From: Pelomonas sp. SE-A7 | GTDB taxonomy: Bacteria > Pseudomonadota > Gammaproteobacteria > Burkholderiales > Burkholderiaceae_C | Reading direction: 5' to 3' | Length of the DNA: 64,000 nucleotides | NCBI RefSeq assembly: GCF_030345705.1 | Contig: NZ_JAUASW010000001.1 | Span: forward strand, 2,542,001 to 2,606,000 | Part shown: positions 17,845 through 26,330 of the stretch, in pieces | Layout of the letters: the number at the start of each line of letters is the position of its first letter | How positions within the stretch are numbered: the first letter of the stretch is position 1 | Translations under genes and position numbers: made by a program | Notes under the pieces: generated by a model | Databases searched by the model: none | The model's input: the letters and a program-made list of their open reading frames with translations, nothing else | Told to the model about the DNA's origin: nothing

Positions 17845-18453
17845 ATGTTGAACAAGAAGATTGCCGCCCTCGCCCTGCTCACCGCTGCGTCCGGCTTCGC
17901 CACCGCGGCCGCCGAAGGCCCGCTGCTGGTGCGGGTGCGTGCGGTCCACATCGATTCGGCCAACGGCGACAGCACCGGCCTCGGCCTCACGATCAACAAC
18001 AAGACCATTCCCGAGGTTGATTTCAGCTACTTCCTGACGCCCAACCTGGCGGCCGAGCTGATTCTGACCGTGCCGCAGAAGCACAGGCTCTATGCCGGCG
18101 GCGCCGAGATCGGTTCGCTGAAGCACCTGCCGCCGACGCTGAGCCTGCAGTACCACTTCGCTCCCGAAGCCACGTTCCGCCCCTACGTGGGCCTGGGCCT
18201 GAACTACACCCACTTCTCGTCGGTGAAGTTCGCCCCCGCCGTGGTCACGGCCCTGGGTCCCAACGTCAAGCGCAGCAGCTTCGGCCTCTCGGCCCAGATC
18301 GGCGCCGACATCGCGATCAGCAAGGGCACCTACCTGAACATCGACCTCAAGAAGGTCAAGATCGACACCGACGTCAGCTCCAAGGGCACGAAGGTCGGCA
18401 CTTTCAAGGTCGACCCCGTGCTGCTTGGTGTGGGCCTGGGATGGCGCTTCTAA
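17845..18453 (+). CDS. OmpW family outer-membrane protein (copy 1)
   Basis: The ATG at 17845 gives a 202-residue precursor with a signal peptide (MLNKKIAALALLTAASGFAT, cleavage after about residue 23). The barrel carries OmpW signatures VDFSYFLTPNLAAELIL, LKHLPPTLSLQYHF and PYVGLGLNYTHF and ends in VGLGWRF, with the terminal Phe of outer-membrane proteins. OmpW forms an eight-stranded barrel thought to pass small hydrophobic molecules. A structured leader precedes it. A second OmpW lies at 39110-39799. Confidence 0.92.
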   Translation: MLNKKIAALALLTAASGFATAAAEGPLLVRVRAVHIDSANGDSTGLGLTINNKTIPEVDFSYFLTPNLAAELILTVPQKHRLYAGGAEIGSLKHLPPTLSLQYHFAPEATFRPYVGLGLNYTHFSSVKFAPAVVTALGPNVKRSSFGLSAQIGADIAISKGTYLNIDLKKVKIDTDVSSKGTKVGTFKVDPVLLGVGLGWRF

Positions 18454-18462
18454 GGCACAGAC

Positions 18463-19695
18463 CTAACGGTAACGCTGCGTCGGCGAGAGCCGGCGCAAGG
18501 CGTACTTGATCAAGCGGTCCTGCTCGTCGAAGAGCGTGACCAGCTCGACCACTTCAAGCCCGGGGCGGCCCAGGGCTGCCCCCGACGCCGCCTTGGCAGC
18601 CGATGCCGCGGCAGCCTTGTAGGCCGGCAGCTTGGCCAGCAAGGCCGCCAGCTGCGCCGGCGAAAGCTTGCCGAGGTCCTGCGCCGGCAGCTGCGCCAGC
18701 ACCTCGGGCGGCAGATCGGGTGGCAACAGGGTTCTCACGCTCAGGTGCCGCAGCAGGCGGCGCCCGCTGTCGAAATGCTTCTCGTCGGCCTTGCCCAGCT
18801 TCTCGCGCAGCGACTCGGCCAAGGTCTCGCCGACGCGGAGCTCTCGGGCGGCCTGAGCCAGCGCATGGTCCGAGGCCAGCAGCTGTGCATCGGCCGGCTG
18901 CTGAGGATCCTCTGCGAACTCCATCACCACCCGCGTCTCGTTGGACCAGCTCATGTCGCCCATGGGCAGGCGAAACATGCGCTCACGCAGCAGGAAGCCC
19001 CAGTCGTACTGCTCGCCTGTGACATCGCGCAGTCCGTGCAGCATCACGTTGCTGAGCGTCATGCGTCGTGGGCCGTCGACCAGGGTGACCGAGAAGATCG
19101 GCCGGTCGGCAAAGCTGCTGCTGCTGGAATAGCTGTTCTCGCAGCCATCCTTGCTGGAGAACACGGCCTTGGCCAGGGTCGCGAAGAAACCCCGGTCACC
19201 GCCGCGCGCCACGCCGCTTTCGAAGCCGACGCGGCACTGCAGCCGCAGGTCGCCGAGTCGCCGCTCGTGGTCCGGCCAGCCGGGCGTGCGGATGTCGGCC
19301 CGCCAGGTCACGCGGCCGTCCAGCAGCTTGCTCTTGAGCTCGGTGGCATCGGGATAGCGGTTCCAGGTCGGGTCGATGACGAAGTTGTCTTCTTCATCCA
19401 GCGGCACCGGCACCCGGCCCTGGCGTGTGACCAGGGCCAGGTTCATCCGCTGCTGATGCTCGGCCTGGGTGCGGGCGTAGACCTTGAACTTCAGCTCGGC
19501 CTGCGGTGCCAGCGCATGGTGCTTCTCGAACAGCTCGCGGGCCTCGTACAAGGTGGCCAAGGTCTTGAGCTCGCGCGGTGCGGTGGATTCGCCCTGCACC
19601 TCGACCTTGGACAGCTGCGGCGGCTCGGCACCGGCCGGCCCCGCCAAGGCCAGCGCGACCAGCAGCCCGAGCTCAAGCCAGCGCCGCGAACGCAT
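18463..19695 (-). CDS. Exported protein of unknown function
   Basis: The 410-residue protein has a clear signal peptide (MRSRRWLELGLLVALALAGPAGAEP, cleaved near residue 23). The mature part holds LKFKVYARTQAEHQQRMNLA, an Ala-rich region near the C-terminus (residues ~345-385, many AALLAKL/AAAASAAK segments) and a final VTLFDEQDRLIKYALRRL. No catalytic motif or membrane helix is evident and no family was recognised. Its start overlaps the 3' end of pepQ by 23 bp, so it may be translated with pepQ; it converges on ompW. Confidence 0.6.
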   Translation of the reverse strand: MRSRRWLELGLLVALALAGPAGAEPPQLSKVEVQGESTAPRELKTLATLYEARELFEKHHALAPQAELKFKVYARTQAEHQQRMNLALVTRQGRVPVPLDEEDNFVIDPTWNRYPDATELKSKLLDGRVTWRADIRTPGWPDHERRLGDLRLQCRVGFESGVARGGDRGFFATLAKAVFSSKDGCENSYSSSSSFADRPIFSVTLVDGPRRMTLSNVMLHGLRDVTGEQYDWGFLLRERMFRLPMGDMSWSNETRVVMEFAEDPQQPADAQLLASDHALAQAARELRVGETLAESLREKLGKADEKHFDSGRRLLRHLSVRTLLPPDLPPEVLAQLPAQDLGKLSPAQLAALLAKLPAYKAAAASAAKAASGAALGRPGLEVVELVTLFDEQDRLIKYALRRLSPTQRYR

Positions 19696-20986
19696 CTCGG
19701 GTCAGGTTTTCGGGCGCACCGCTTGCGCGGCAGGCCACGTCGTCTTCGATACGCACGCCGCCATAGGGCAGCAGGCGCTCCACCTTGGCCCAGTCCACCG
19801 CGCCGCCGGCCGACGTGGCGCGAAGCTTGTCCAGCAGCGTGGGGATGAAGTACAGGCCCGGCTCAATCGTCACCACCATGCCCGGCTCCAGCACGCGGGT
19901 CAGGCGCAGGTAGCGGTGGCCTTCGGGCTTGGGCGCGACGGCGCCGCTCTCGTCAGCCATGAAGCCGCCAATGTCGTGCACCTGCAGGCCCAGCAGATGG
20001 CCAATGCCGTGCGGCATGAAGGTCGAGGACACGCCTTCGGCCACGATGGCCTCGGCGCTCATCTTCACGATGCCCTGCGAGGACAGGATGGCGGCGATGC
20101 GGCGGTGGGTGCTGAGATGGATCTCGCGGTAGTCGGTGCCGGCGCGCACCTCATCGACCAGGGCCAGCTGGGCCGCTTCCATCGCCGCCAGCACGGCCTC
20201 GAATTCCTCGTGGCCGCCGCGGCTCCAGGTGCGGGTGATGTCGCTGGCATAGCCGTTGACCTGGGCACCGGCATCGATCAGGAAGCTGCGCGACTGGGCC
20301 GGGGCCTGGGGGTCCTGGTACTGGTAGTGCAGCACCGCGCAATGCTCGTTCAGGCCCACGATGTTGGTGTAGGGCAGGTCGCGGTCCGTGTGGCCGGTGG
20401 CGGCCAGGTAGGCACGGTGGATGTCCAGCTCGGAACGGCCTTCCATGAAGGCCTGCTGCGCGGCCACATGGCCCTTGACCGCCCGGCGCGAGGCGGCGCG
20501 CATCTGCTCCAGCTCGTACTCGCTCTTGCAGGCGCGCGGGTAGTGCAGCAGATGCAGCAGGGCCTCGGGGTTGTTGGGCAGCACGCCTTCCAGCGCGGCA
20601 TCGGCCTCGCCGATCACGGCCAGGCGGCCATGACCCTGCAGATGGGCGGCGGCATCGGCCGGATCGGCGATCACGACGATGTCGAACGGGTCCACCCAGA
20701 AGCCGCTGGGCGCCTCGGGCGGCAGATGCCAGTAGTCGTCCGGCTGGTAGTAGATCAGCAGGGGCTTGCGGCCCGGGCGCACCAGCAGCCAGCTGTTGGG
20801 ATGCTGGGTCAGCGGCAGCCAATGCTTGAAATGCGGATTGGGCTGGAACAGATAGGGCCGGTCGTCCAGGAAGGCGAATTTCTCAATCCCTGAGGCAATG
20901 GCCAGGGCGTCGAAACCGGTGCGGGCGAGCGCCTGTTCGGCACGCTGCTGCAGCTGGGCGACGTGGTGGGCATGAAGGGTGTTCAT
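19673..20986 (-). CDS. pepQ: Xaa-Pro dipeptidase-type M24 peptidase
   Basis: The 437-residue protein has a creatinase-like N-terminal domain and a pita-bread M24 domain with metal ligands in FLIDAGAQVNGYASDITRTW, HGIGHLLGLQVHD, TIEPGLYF and GGVRIEDDV. These bind two metal ions and cleave Xaa-Pro bonds. The start at 20986 (MNTLHAHHVAQL) is chosen; a longer frame upstream would run across the cyclo-ligase gene in another frame. Length and the YWHLPPEAP region match PepQ. It is 14 bp after the cyclo-ligase-like gene on the same strand. Confidence 0.9.
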   Translation of the reverse strand: MNTLHAHHVAQLQQRAEQALARTGFDALAIASGIEKFAFLDDRPYLFQPNPHFKHWLPLTQHPNSWLLVRPGRKPLLIYYQPDDYWHLPPEAPSGFWVDPFDIVVIADPADAAAHLQGHGRLAVIGEADAALEGVLPNNPEALLHLLHYPRACKSEYELEQMRAASRRAVKGHVAAQQAFMEGRSELDIHRAYLAATGHTDRDLPYTNIVGLNEHCAVLHYQYQDPQAPAQSRSFLIDAGAQVNGYASDITRTWSRGGHEEFEAVLAAMEAAQLALVDEVRAGTDYREIHLSTHRRIAAILSSQGIVKMSAEAIVAEGVSSTFMPHGIGHLLGLQVHDIGGFMADESGAVAPKPEGHRYLRLTRVLEPGMVVTIEPGLYFIPTLLDKLRATSAGGAVDWAKVERLLPYGGVRIEDDVACRASGAPENLTRDAFAALA

Positions 20987-21000
20987 GCCCGCATTCTCAC

Positions 21001-21612
21001 TTAGCCATTCACATCCCAGACCACGCCCTCTTCCGTCAGCATGGCATCCAGCGGCACGTCGTGCGGCTCGGCCTTGAGCAGCGGCAGAAAGCCATGCGCA
21101 TAGCCAATGCCGGCCGTGGCCGGACGCGGCTGCAGCTCGGCCAGCGTGCGGTCCATGAAGCCGCCGCCATAGCCCAGGCGCAGGCCGCAGGGGCCGAAGC
21201 CCAGGCAGGGCACGATGACCAGCTGGGGCTCGAACACCTCGGTGTCCTTGGGCTTGGGAATGTCGTAGGCATCCTCTTCCATCGGGCAGCCCGGATACCA
21301 GACGTGGAAGCGCAGCGTGCCGTGTTCCCGGTCCACCACCGGCAGGCCTATGCGGCGCTCGGGGTGGGCTTCGCTCCAGCGGAACAGCGCCGGCAGCGGG
21401 TCGAACTCGCCCTTGATCGGCCAGTAGGCACCAATGGTGGTCTCGCGGCGCTGCACCAGCCAGACCCGCAGCACCTGCTGCAGTTCGTCGGCCAGCTCCA
21501 GCCGGTGCGGCAGCGCAAGGCGGTCCTGGATCAGCTTGTGGCGCAGCGCGGGGCGGTCGTTCAGGTCCACGGTCGGCAACTCCTCGGGGGCAGACGGTCG
21601 GCTGGCGAGCAT
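21001..21612 (-). CDS. 5-formyltetrahydrofolate cyclo-ligase family protein (paralogue 1)
   Basis: The 203-residue protein has the family features IGAYWPIKGEFDP (substrate region) and LGYGGGFMDRTL (phosphate-binding glycine motif). Family members convert 5-formyl-THF to 5,10-methenyl-THF. It differs from the second copy at 22955-23542 in motif detail (FMDRTL against YYDRYL), so one may have a different substrate. Only 22 bp separates its start from the divergent TfoX gene; a GTG at 21570 is an alternative start. It is probably transcribed with pepQ. Confidence 0.82.
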   Translation of the reverse strand: MLASRPSAPEELPTVDLNDRPALRHKLIQDRLALPHRLELADELQQVLRVWLVQRRETTIGAYWPIKGEFDPLPALFRWSEAHPERRIGLPVVDREHGTLRFHVWYPGCPMEEDAYDIPKPKDTEVFEPQLVIVPCLGFGPCGLRLGYGGGFMDRTLAELQPRPATAGIGYAHGFLPLLKAEPHDVPLDAMLTEEGVVWDVNG

Positions 21613-21634
21613 TGTGGCCGACTACGATGGCGCC

Positions 21635-22009
21635 ATGAAGAACAGTCCCGAGTTCATCGCCCACTGCGTCGAGCTGCTGCAGCCGCTGGGGCCGGTGCGC
21701 AGCCGGCGCATGTTCGGCGGCCATGGCCTCTACCTGGACGACTTCTTCGTCGCCATCGTCGACGAGGACCAGCTCTTCCTGAAGGCCGACGAGCTGAGCC
21801 GGCCGCGCTTCGAGGCCGAGCAGTGCCTGCCGTTCAGCTTCGAGAAGACCGGCACCGGCGAGGTGGTCTCGATGTCGTACTTCCGCCCGCCCGAGGAGGC
21901 GCTGGAATCGCCGGCCCTGATGCAGCCCTGGGCGCGACTGGCCCTGGACGCTGCGCTGCGCGCGGCCCAGGCCAAGAAGCCCAAGGCCAGGAAGAAGAAA
22001 GACGCATGA
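21635..22009 (+). CDS. TfoX N-terminal domain protein
   Basis: The 124-residue protein corresponds to the TfoX N-terminal domain alone (VRSRRMFGGHGLYLDDFF, FKADE-like LFLKADEL, MSYFRPPEEALE) plus a short basic tail (AKKPKARKKK). TfoX/Sxy proteins activate competence genes in gammaproteobacteria; single-domain versions such as this are widespread and mostly uncharacterised. Its stop overlaps the LysR start (ATGA), so the two are coupled. dprA, a competence gene, lies elsewhere in the window, but no link is shown. Confidence 0.85.
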   Translation: MKNSPEFIAHCVELLQPLGPVRSRRMFGGHGLYLDDFFVAIVDEDQLFLKADELSRPRFEAEQCLPFSFEKTGTGEVVSMSYFRPPEEALESPALMQPWARLALDAALRAAQAKKPKARKKKDA

Positions 22010-22965
22010 CGACCCGCGGCGCACCGCCCCGCCAACGACCGCTGTCGGTCGGCCCCTTGCGGGCCTTCGAGGCCGTGGCGCGCCTGTCCAGCTTTCGGGC
22101 CGCAGCCGAGGAGCTGAGCCTCAGTGCCTCGGCCGTCAGCCGCCAGGTCCAGGCGCTGGAGGACGAGGTCGGCGCCCCGCTGCTGCGGCGCGGCAGCCGT
22201 CATGTGGAGCTGACGCCGGAAGGCACCTCGCTGCTGAGCGCCGCCGTGTCCGCGCTCAAGCGCATAGACGGCAGCGTGCGCCAGATCCGCCAGGCGCGCA
22301 GCCGCCGCGTGGTCCATGTCTCGACCTTCGCCTCGTTTGCCTCGCTGTGGCTGCTGCCGCGGCTGGAAGACTTCCAGCAGCGCCACCCAGACATCGACAT
22401 CCGCGTGTCGGCCCAGGACGCCCTGGTGGACCTGGAGGAAGGCGAGCTGGACCTCGCCCTGCGCCACCAGCGCAAGGCCACGCCGACCGCCGGCGCCACC
22501 TGGCTGTTCGACGAAATGCTGAGCCCGGTCGCCAGCCCGGCCCTGCTCGCCAAGGGCCCCGGCCTGCGTCGCCTGGCCGACCTGAGCCGCCAAACCCTGG
22601 TCGAGGACGACGACGAGCGGCGCTATGACGGCTCGCTGAGCTGGCGCAACTGGCTGGTCGCGCAAGGCCAGCCGCAACTGCAGCCGCGCCGCTGGCTCTA
22701 CCTCAGCTATGCCCACCAGCAGGTGCAGACGGCGCTGGCCGGCCAGGCTCTGGCCCTGGGCCGCTTGGCCATGTGCCAGCAGTTGCTGGAGCGAGGCGCG
22801 CTGGTCGAACCCTTCGGCCCCGAGCTGCGCACCGAGAGCCCCTATGCCTACTGGCTGCTGCTGTCGAGCCAGGGGCGGGAACGGCCCGAGGTCCTGCAAT
22901 TCGCGGCCTGGATAGCCGAGCAGGCCGAGGCATGCCGGGCAGCCATGCAGCGCCTCAGGGGCTGA
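22006..22965 (+). CDS. LysR family transcriptional regulator, GcvA-like
   Basis: The 319-residue protein has an N-terminal winged helix (LRAFEAVARLSSFRAAAEEL, SASAVSRQVQALE, about 15-75) and a substrate-binding domain (about 100-305) with the GcvA-type feature DLEEGELDLALRH. It overlaps the TfoX stop by 4 bp and its 3' end overlaps the convergent second cyclo-ligase by 11 bp. GcvA controls glycine cleavage in enteric bacteria; since both flanking genes act on folate one-carbon units, a link to one-carbon metabolism is an attractive but unproven idea. Confidence 0.9.
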   Translation: MTTRGAPPRQRPLSVGPLRAFEAVARLSSFRAAAEELSLSASAVSRQVQALEDEVGAPLLRRGSRHVELTPEGTSLLSAAVSALKRIDGSVRQIRQARSRRVVHVSTFASFASLWLLPRLEDFQQRHPDIDIRVSAQDALVDLEEGELDLALRHQRKATPTAGATWLFDEMLSPVASPALLAKGPGLRRLADLSRQTLVEDDDERRYDGSLSWRNWLVAQGQPQLQPRRWLYLSYAHQQVQTALAGQALALGRLAMCQQLLERGALVEPFGPELRTESPYAYWLLLSSQGRERPEVLQFAAWIAEQAEACRAAMQRLRG

Positions 22966-23542
22966 CGACCTCGGTCTCGGTCAGCACCAGGGTCAGGGCC
23001 TGGTCATGTGGCTCGGCCGGGAAATGGCAGCGGCCCAGGTCCCAGGCCAGGCCAATCGTGGTGAGGCCGGGATGGGCCGCCAGGTAGCGGTCGTAGTAGC
23101 CACCGCCGTAGCCGAGCCGGTAGCCCTCTTCGGTGAAACCGACGCAGGGCACCAGCAGCACATCGGGCTGCACCACGGCGCCGTTGCTTGAGCCTATGCC
23201 GCACTCGTCCTGCACTTCTGGCGGCTGGCCATCCCAGAGCCTGAACTCCATGCGGCGCGGATTCTTGTAGGCGAATGGCAGGGCCAGCGGGCAGGCCAAG
23301 GCCTCCGTGTGGGGCAACAGCGCATCGGCTGCGTTAAATTCCCCGTCCAAGGGCCAGTACAGGCCCAGGCAGGTCGGCTCCAGTTGCACCAGCACCTCGT
23401 GCAGCGAGCGGCTCAGGGCCAGCGCGGCCGCATGGGCGGCAGGCGTTGCCAGCCATTCTTTGCGGCGCGACAGCAACTGTTGCCGCAATTCGGCCCGCGA
23501 ATGCGGCACGGGATGTCCGGCTTGTGGCACTGTGGCAGCCAT
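22955..23542 (-). CDS. 5-formyltetrahydrofolate cyclo-ligase (paralogue 2)
   Basis: The start at 23542 (MAATVPQAGHPVPHSRAELR) gives 195 residues, the normal family length. Motifs are LYWPLDGEFNAADALLPHTE, LALPFAYKNPRRMEFRLWD and LGYGGGYYDRYLA, the last being the canonical nucleotide/phosphate loop; this makes it the better candidate for the genuine 5-FCL (ygfA/fau). The start codon is 10 bp from the divergent slt start, so each gene's promoter must overlap the other's coding sequence. It converges on the LysR gene. Confidence 0.87.
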   Translation of the reverse strand: MAATVPQAGHPVPHSRAELRQQLLSRRKEWLATPAAHAAALALSRSLHEVLVQLEPTCLGLYWPLDGEFNAADALLPHTEALACPLALPFAYKNPRRMEFRLWDGQPPEVQDECGIGSSNGAVVQPDVLLVPCVGFTEEGYRLGYGGGYYDRYLAAHPGLTTIGLAWDLGRCHFPAEPHDQALTLVLTETEVVSP

Positions 23543-23552
23543 GGCGAGAGAG

Positions 23553-25568
23553 ATGAAGTTGATGAGTTTGAGAACCGCAGGACGCAGCTGGCTCGCGGCC
23601 TGGGCAGTATATGGAGCACTGGTCGCTACGCCGGCCCAAGCCGCCACCCCCAGCCCCGAACCGCTGGAGCGTGCCAAGCAGGCCCTGGCCAAGCGCGACC
23701 GCAAGCAGCTGGCCCTGATCAGTGCCGAGGCGCGCCAGCAGCAATATCCGCTCGCCCCCTGGATCGACTACTGGGAGCTGGGCCTGCGCCTCTCGGAGGT
23801 CAACCTATCCGAGGTCGAGGCCTTCTACGCCCGCTGGCGCGGCAGCTATGTGGAAGACCGGCTGCGCAACGACTGGCTGCTGGAGCTGGGCCACCGGCGC
23901 GACTGGCGCAACTTCGCGCTGGACTATCCGCGCTTCAGGATGAATGACGACCGCGAGGTCACTTGCTATGCCCTGCTGACCGAGAACCTGGCCGGCAAGG
24001 ATGTCAAGGCCGCGGCCCGCAGCGCCTGGCTGGCGCAAAAGGATGGCGACGAGGGCTGCAACCTGCTCGCCACCACGCTGTTCGAGGCCAGGAAGCTGCA
24101 TCAGTCCGATGTCTGGCTGAAGCTGCGCTATGCGGTGGAGGCCAACAAGCTGCGCGCCATCAAGCAGGCCGGCGCCCTTCTCGGCAAGCCCACGCTGAAG
24201 TCACTGGAAGAGCTGCAGGACCGCGCCGGCAAGTTCCTCAATCGCCGCCAGGCCCTGCCCCAGCGCGGCCAGCAGGAGCTCACGGCCCTGGCCCTGATCC
24301 GCGTCGCCTCAAGCGACCCGGCCCAGGCCGCCGAGCTGATGAACAGCCGCTGGGAGCGCAACCTGCCGGACGAGCTGTCGGCCTGGGTCTGGGCCCAGGT
24401 GGGCCGGCAGTCGGCCTTCAAGCAGCAGGCCGAGGCCCTGGGCTATTTCCAGCGCGCCCTCCGGCTGCAGGGCAAGGACAGCATCGAATGGAGCGAGGAC
24501 ACGCTGGCCTGGGCCGCGCGCGCGGCGCTGCGTGTCTACGGCACCGGCCGCGATGCCGAGCTGATCCAGGCGATTGACCGCCTGGGCCCGCAGGAGGCGC
24601 GCGACACGGCCTGGCAATACTGGCGCGCCCATGCGCTGCTCAACACCGCCGCCATTGGCGCGCCCGGCGATGCCCAGCGCGGTCAGGCCCGCGAGCAGCT
24701 GCGCCAGCTGGCCTCGCCGCTGCACTTCTACGGCAAGCTGGCGGCCGACGAGCTGGGGCTCACGCTCAGCCTGCCGTCGGCCCCGACGCCGCTGAGCGCG
24801 CTGGAGCGCGAGCAGGCCGCGAACAACCCGGGACTGCAGCGCGCCCTGGCCCTGCTGGCCCTGGGATGGCGCAGCGAAGGCGTGCGCGAATGGAACTTCA
24901 TGATGCGCGGCCTGAACGACCGCGAGCTGATGGCCGCCGCCCAGCTGGCCTGCGAGCAGGAGGTCTGGGACCGCTGCATCAGCGCCAGCGAACGCACCAA
25001 GACCGAGATCGACATGGCCCAGCGCTTCCCGACGCCGCTGCGCAGCCAGGTGCTGGCCACGGCCGGCGAAGTGGGCGTGGACCCGGCGGCGGTCTACGGC
25101 CTGATCCGTCAGGAGTCGCGCTTCGTCCACGATGCCCGCTCCCATGTCGGCGCCTCGGGCCTGATGCAGGTGATGCCGGCCACGGCCCAGTGGCTGGCCA
25201 AGAAGAACGGCATCGCCTACAGCAAGGGCGACCTCAGCGACCGCGACCGCAACCTGCTGCTGGGCACGCATTACCTGAAGATGGTGCTGGACAGCTTCGA
25301 GGGCTCGCTGCCCATGGCGGCCGCGGCCTACAACGCCGGTCCCTCGCGGCCGCGCCGCTGGCGCGACGGGCCGACGCTCGATGCCGCGATCTGGGCCGAG
25401 ACCATTCCGTTCAACGAGACCCGCGACTACGTCAAGAAGGTGCTGTCCAACACCACCATCTACGCCCAGCTGCTGGGCCGGCCCAAGCCGCTGCTGCGCG
25501 ACCACCTGGGCCGCAGCATAGGCCCGCGCGAAACCAGCTCGGCGGCATTGAGCGAAGCGCAACGCTGA
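23553..25568 (+). CDS. slt: Soluble lytic murein transglycosylase (Slt70-like)
   Basis: The start at 23553 gives a signal peptide (MKLMSLRTAGRSWLAAWAVY, cleaved after ATPAQA) and 671 residues. A long alpha-superhelical U/L domain is followed by a C-terminal SLT domain (about 500-640) with catalytic Glu in GLIRQESRFVHDA and the motifs GASGLMQVMPATA and AAAYNAGPSRPRRW. The periplasmic enzyme cuts peptidoglycan to 1,6-anhydro products. ATG at 23541 is an alternative start but lies within the divergent gene's start codon. Confidence 0.93.
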   Translation: MKLMSLRTAGRSWLAAWAVYGALVATPAQAATPSPEPLERAKQALAKRDRKQLALISAEARQQQYPLAPWIDYWELGLRLSEVNLSEVEAFYARWRGSYVEDRLRNDWLLELGHRRDWRNFALDYPRFRMNDDREVTCYALLTENLAGKDVKAAARSAWLAQKDGDEGCNLLATTLFEARKLHQSDVWLKLRYAVEANKLRAIKQAGALLGKPTLKSLEELQDRAGKFLNRRQALPQRGQQELTALALIRVASSDPAQAAELMNSRWERNLPDELSAWVWAQVGRQSAFKQQAEALGYFQRALRLQGKDSIEWSEDTLAWAARAALRVYGTGRDAELIQAIDRLGPQEARDTAWQYWRAHALLNTAAIGAPGDAQRGQAREQLRQLASPLHFYGKLAADELGLTLSLPSAPTPLSALEREQAANNPGLQRALALLALGWRSEGVREWNFMMRGLNDRELMAAAQLACEQEVWDRCISASERTKTEIDMAQRFPTPLRSQVLATAGEVGVDPAAVYGLIRQESRFVHDARSHVGASGLMQVMPATAQWLAKKNGIAYSKGDLSDRDRNLLLGTHYLKMVLDSFEGSLPMAAAAYNAGPSRPRRWRDGPTLDAAIWAETIPFNETRDYVKKVLSNTTIYAQLLGRPKPLLRDHLGRSIGPRETSSAALSEAQR

Positions 25569-25640
25569 GTTGCGCATGACTCAGCGCCGCCGGCCCCGGC
25601 TGCCACTAGCATGGCCGCTTCTTTCAATGAGGGCTGAGCG

Positions 25641-26330
25641 ATGCGACTGATCATCGGCAACAAGAACTATTCGTCCTGGTCCATGCGGCCCTGGGTGCTG
25701 CTCAAGGAACTGGGCATCCCGTTTGAAGAGCACAAGGTGCTGTTCGACTTCAGCCCCGGCTCGCCCTTCTACACCGCGCTGCAAGGCGTGGGCCCGGCCG
25801 GCCGCGTGCCGGTGGCCGTGGAGGCCGACGGCTTCTCGGTCTGGGACTCGCTGGCCATCGTCGAATACATCGCCGAACAGAACCCCGAGAAAGCCGTCTG
25901 GCCGCGCGACGCACGCCAGCGCGCCAAGGCCCGGGCCCTGTGCGCCGAGATGCATTCGGGCTTCAACAAATTGCGCAGCTTCTGCCCGATGAATGTCGAG
26001 GCCGAGCTGCAGCACCTGGGCCCGAAGTTCATGGCCGAGGACGCCGGTTTCGCCGCCGACCTGGCCCGCATCGACCAGATCTGGACCGAGCAGCTGGCGG
26101 CCCATGGCGGCCCCTACCTGTTCGGCGAATTCAGCGCGGTCGACGCCTTCTTCGCGCCGGTGGTGATGCGCGTGACGCGCTATGGGCTGCCGCTGTCTGA
26201 GACCGCCCGCGCCTATGTGCAGCGCATGGAGCAGACCAGCGCGGTGAAAGCCTGGGTGGCCGATGCGCTGGCCGAGCATGTCTGGGTGGCCGAAGACGAA
26301 CCCTACCGGACCTATTCGAAAATGGGCTGA
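25641..26330 (+). CDS. Glutathione S-transferase family protein
   Basis: The 229-residue protein has an N-terminal thioredoxin-like domain (NKNYSSWSMRPWVLLKELGI; Ser residues at 11-12 and 14 as likely glutathione-activating residues; GRVPV and WDSLAIVEYI as glutathione-binding parts) and a helical C-terminal domain. The type resembles YfcF-like GSTs. Its stop overlaps the cca start by one base (TGATG), so the two are coupled. Substrate unknown. Confidence 0.88.
   Translation: MRLIIGNKNYSSWSMRPWVLLKELGIPFEEHKVLFDFSPGSPFYTALQGVGPAGRVPVAVEADGFSVWDSLAIVEYIAEQNPEKAVWPRDARQRAKARALCAEMHSGFNKLRSFCPMNVEAELQHLGPKFMAEDAGFAADLARIDQIWTEQLAAHGGPYLFGEFSAVDAFFAPVVMRVTRYGLPLSETARAYVQRMEQTSAVKAWVADALAEHVWVAEDEPYRTYSKMG

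Noticed and set aside
20987..22024. Extension of pepQ to make a 783-residue fusion
   Set aside because: The extra part overlaps the cyclo-ligase and TfoX genes in other frames and is not peptide-like; PepQ has full length from 20986.
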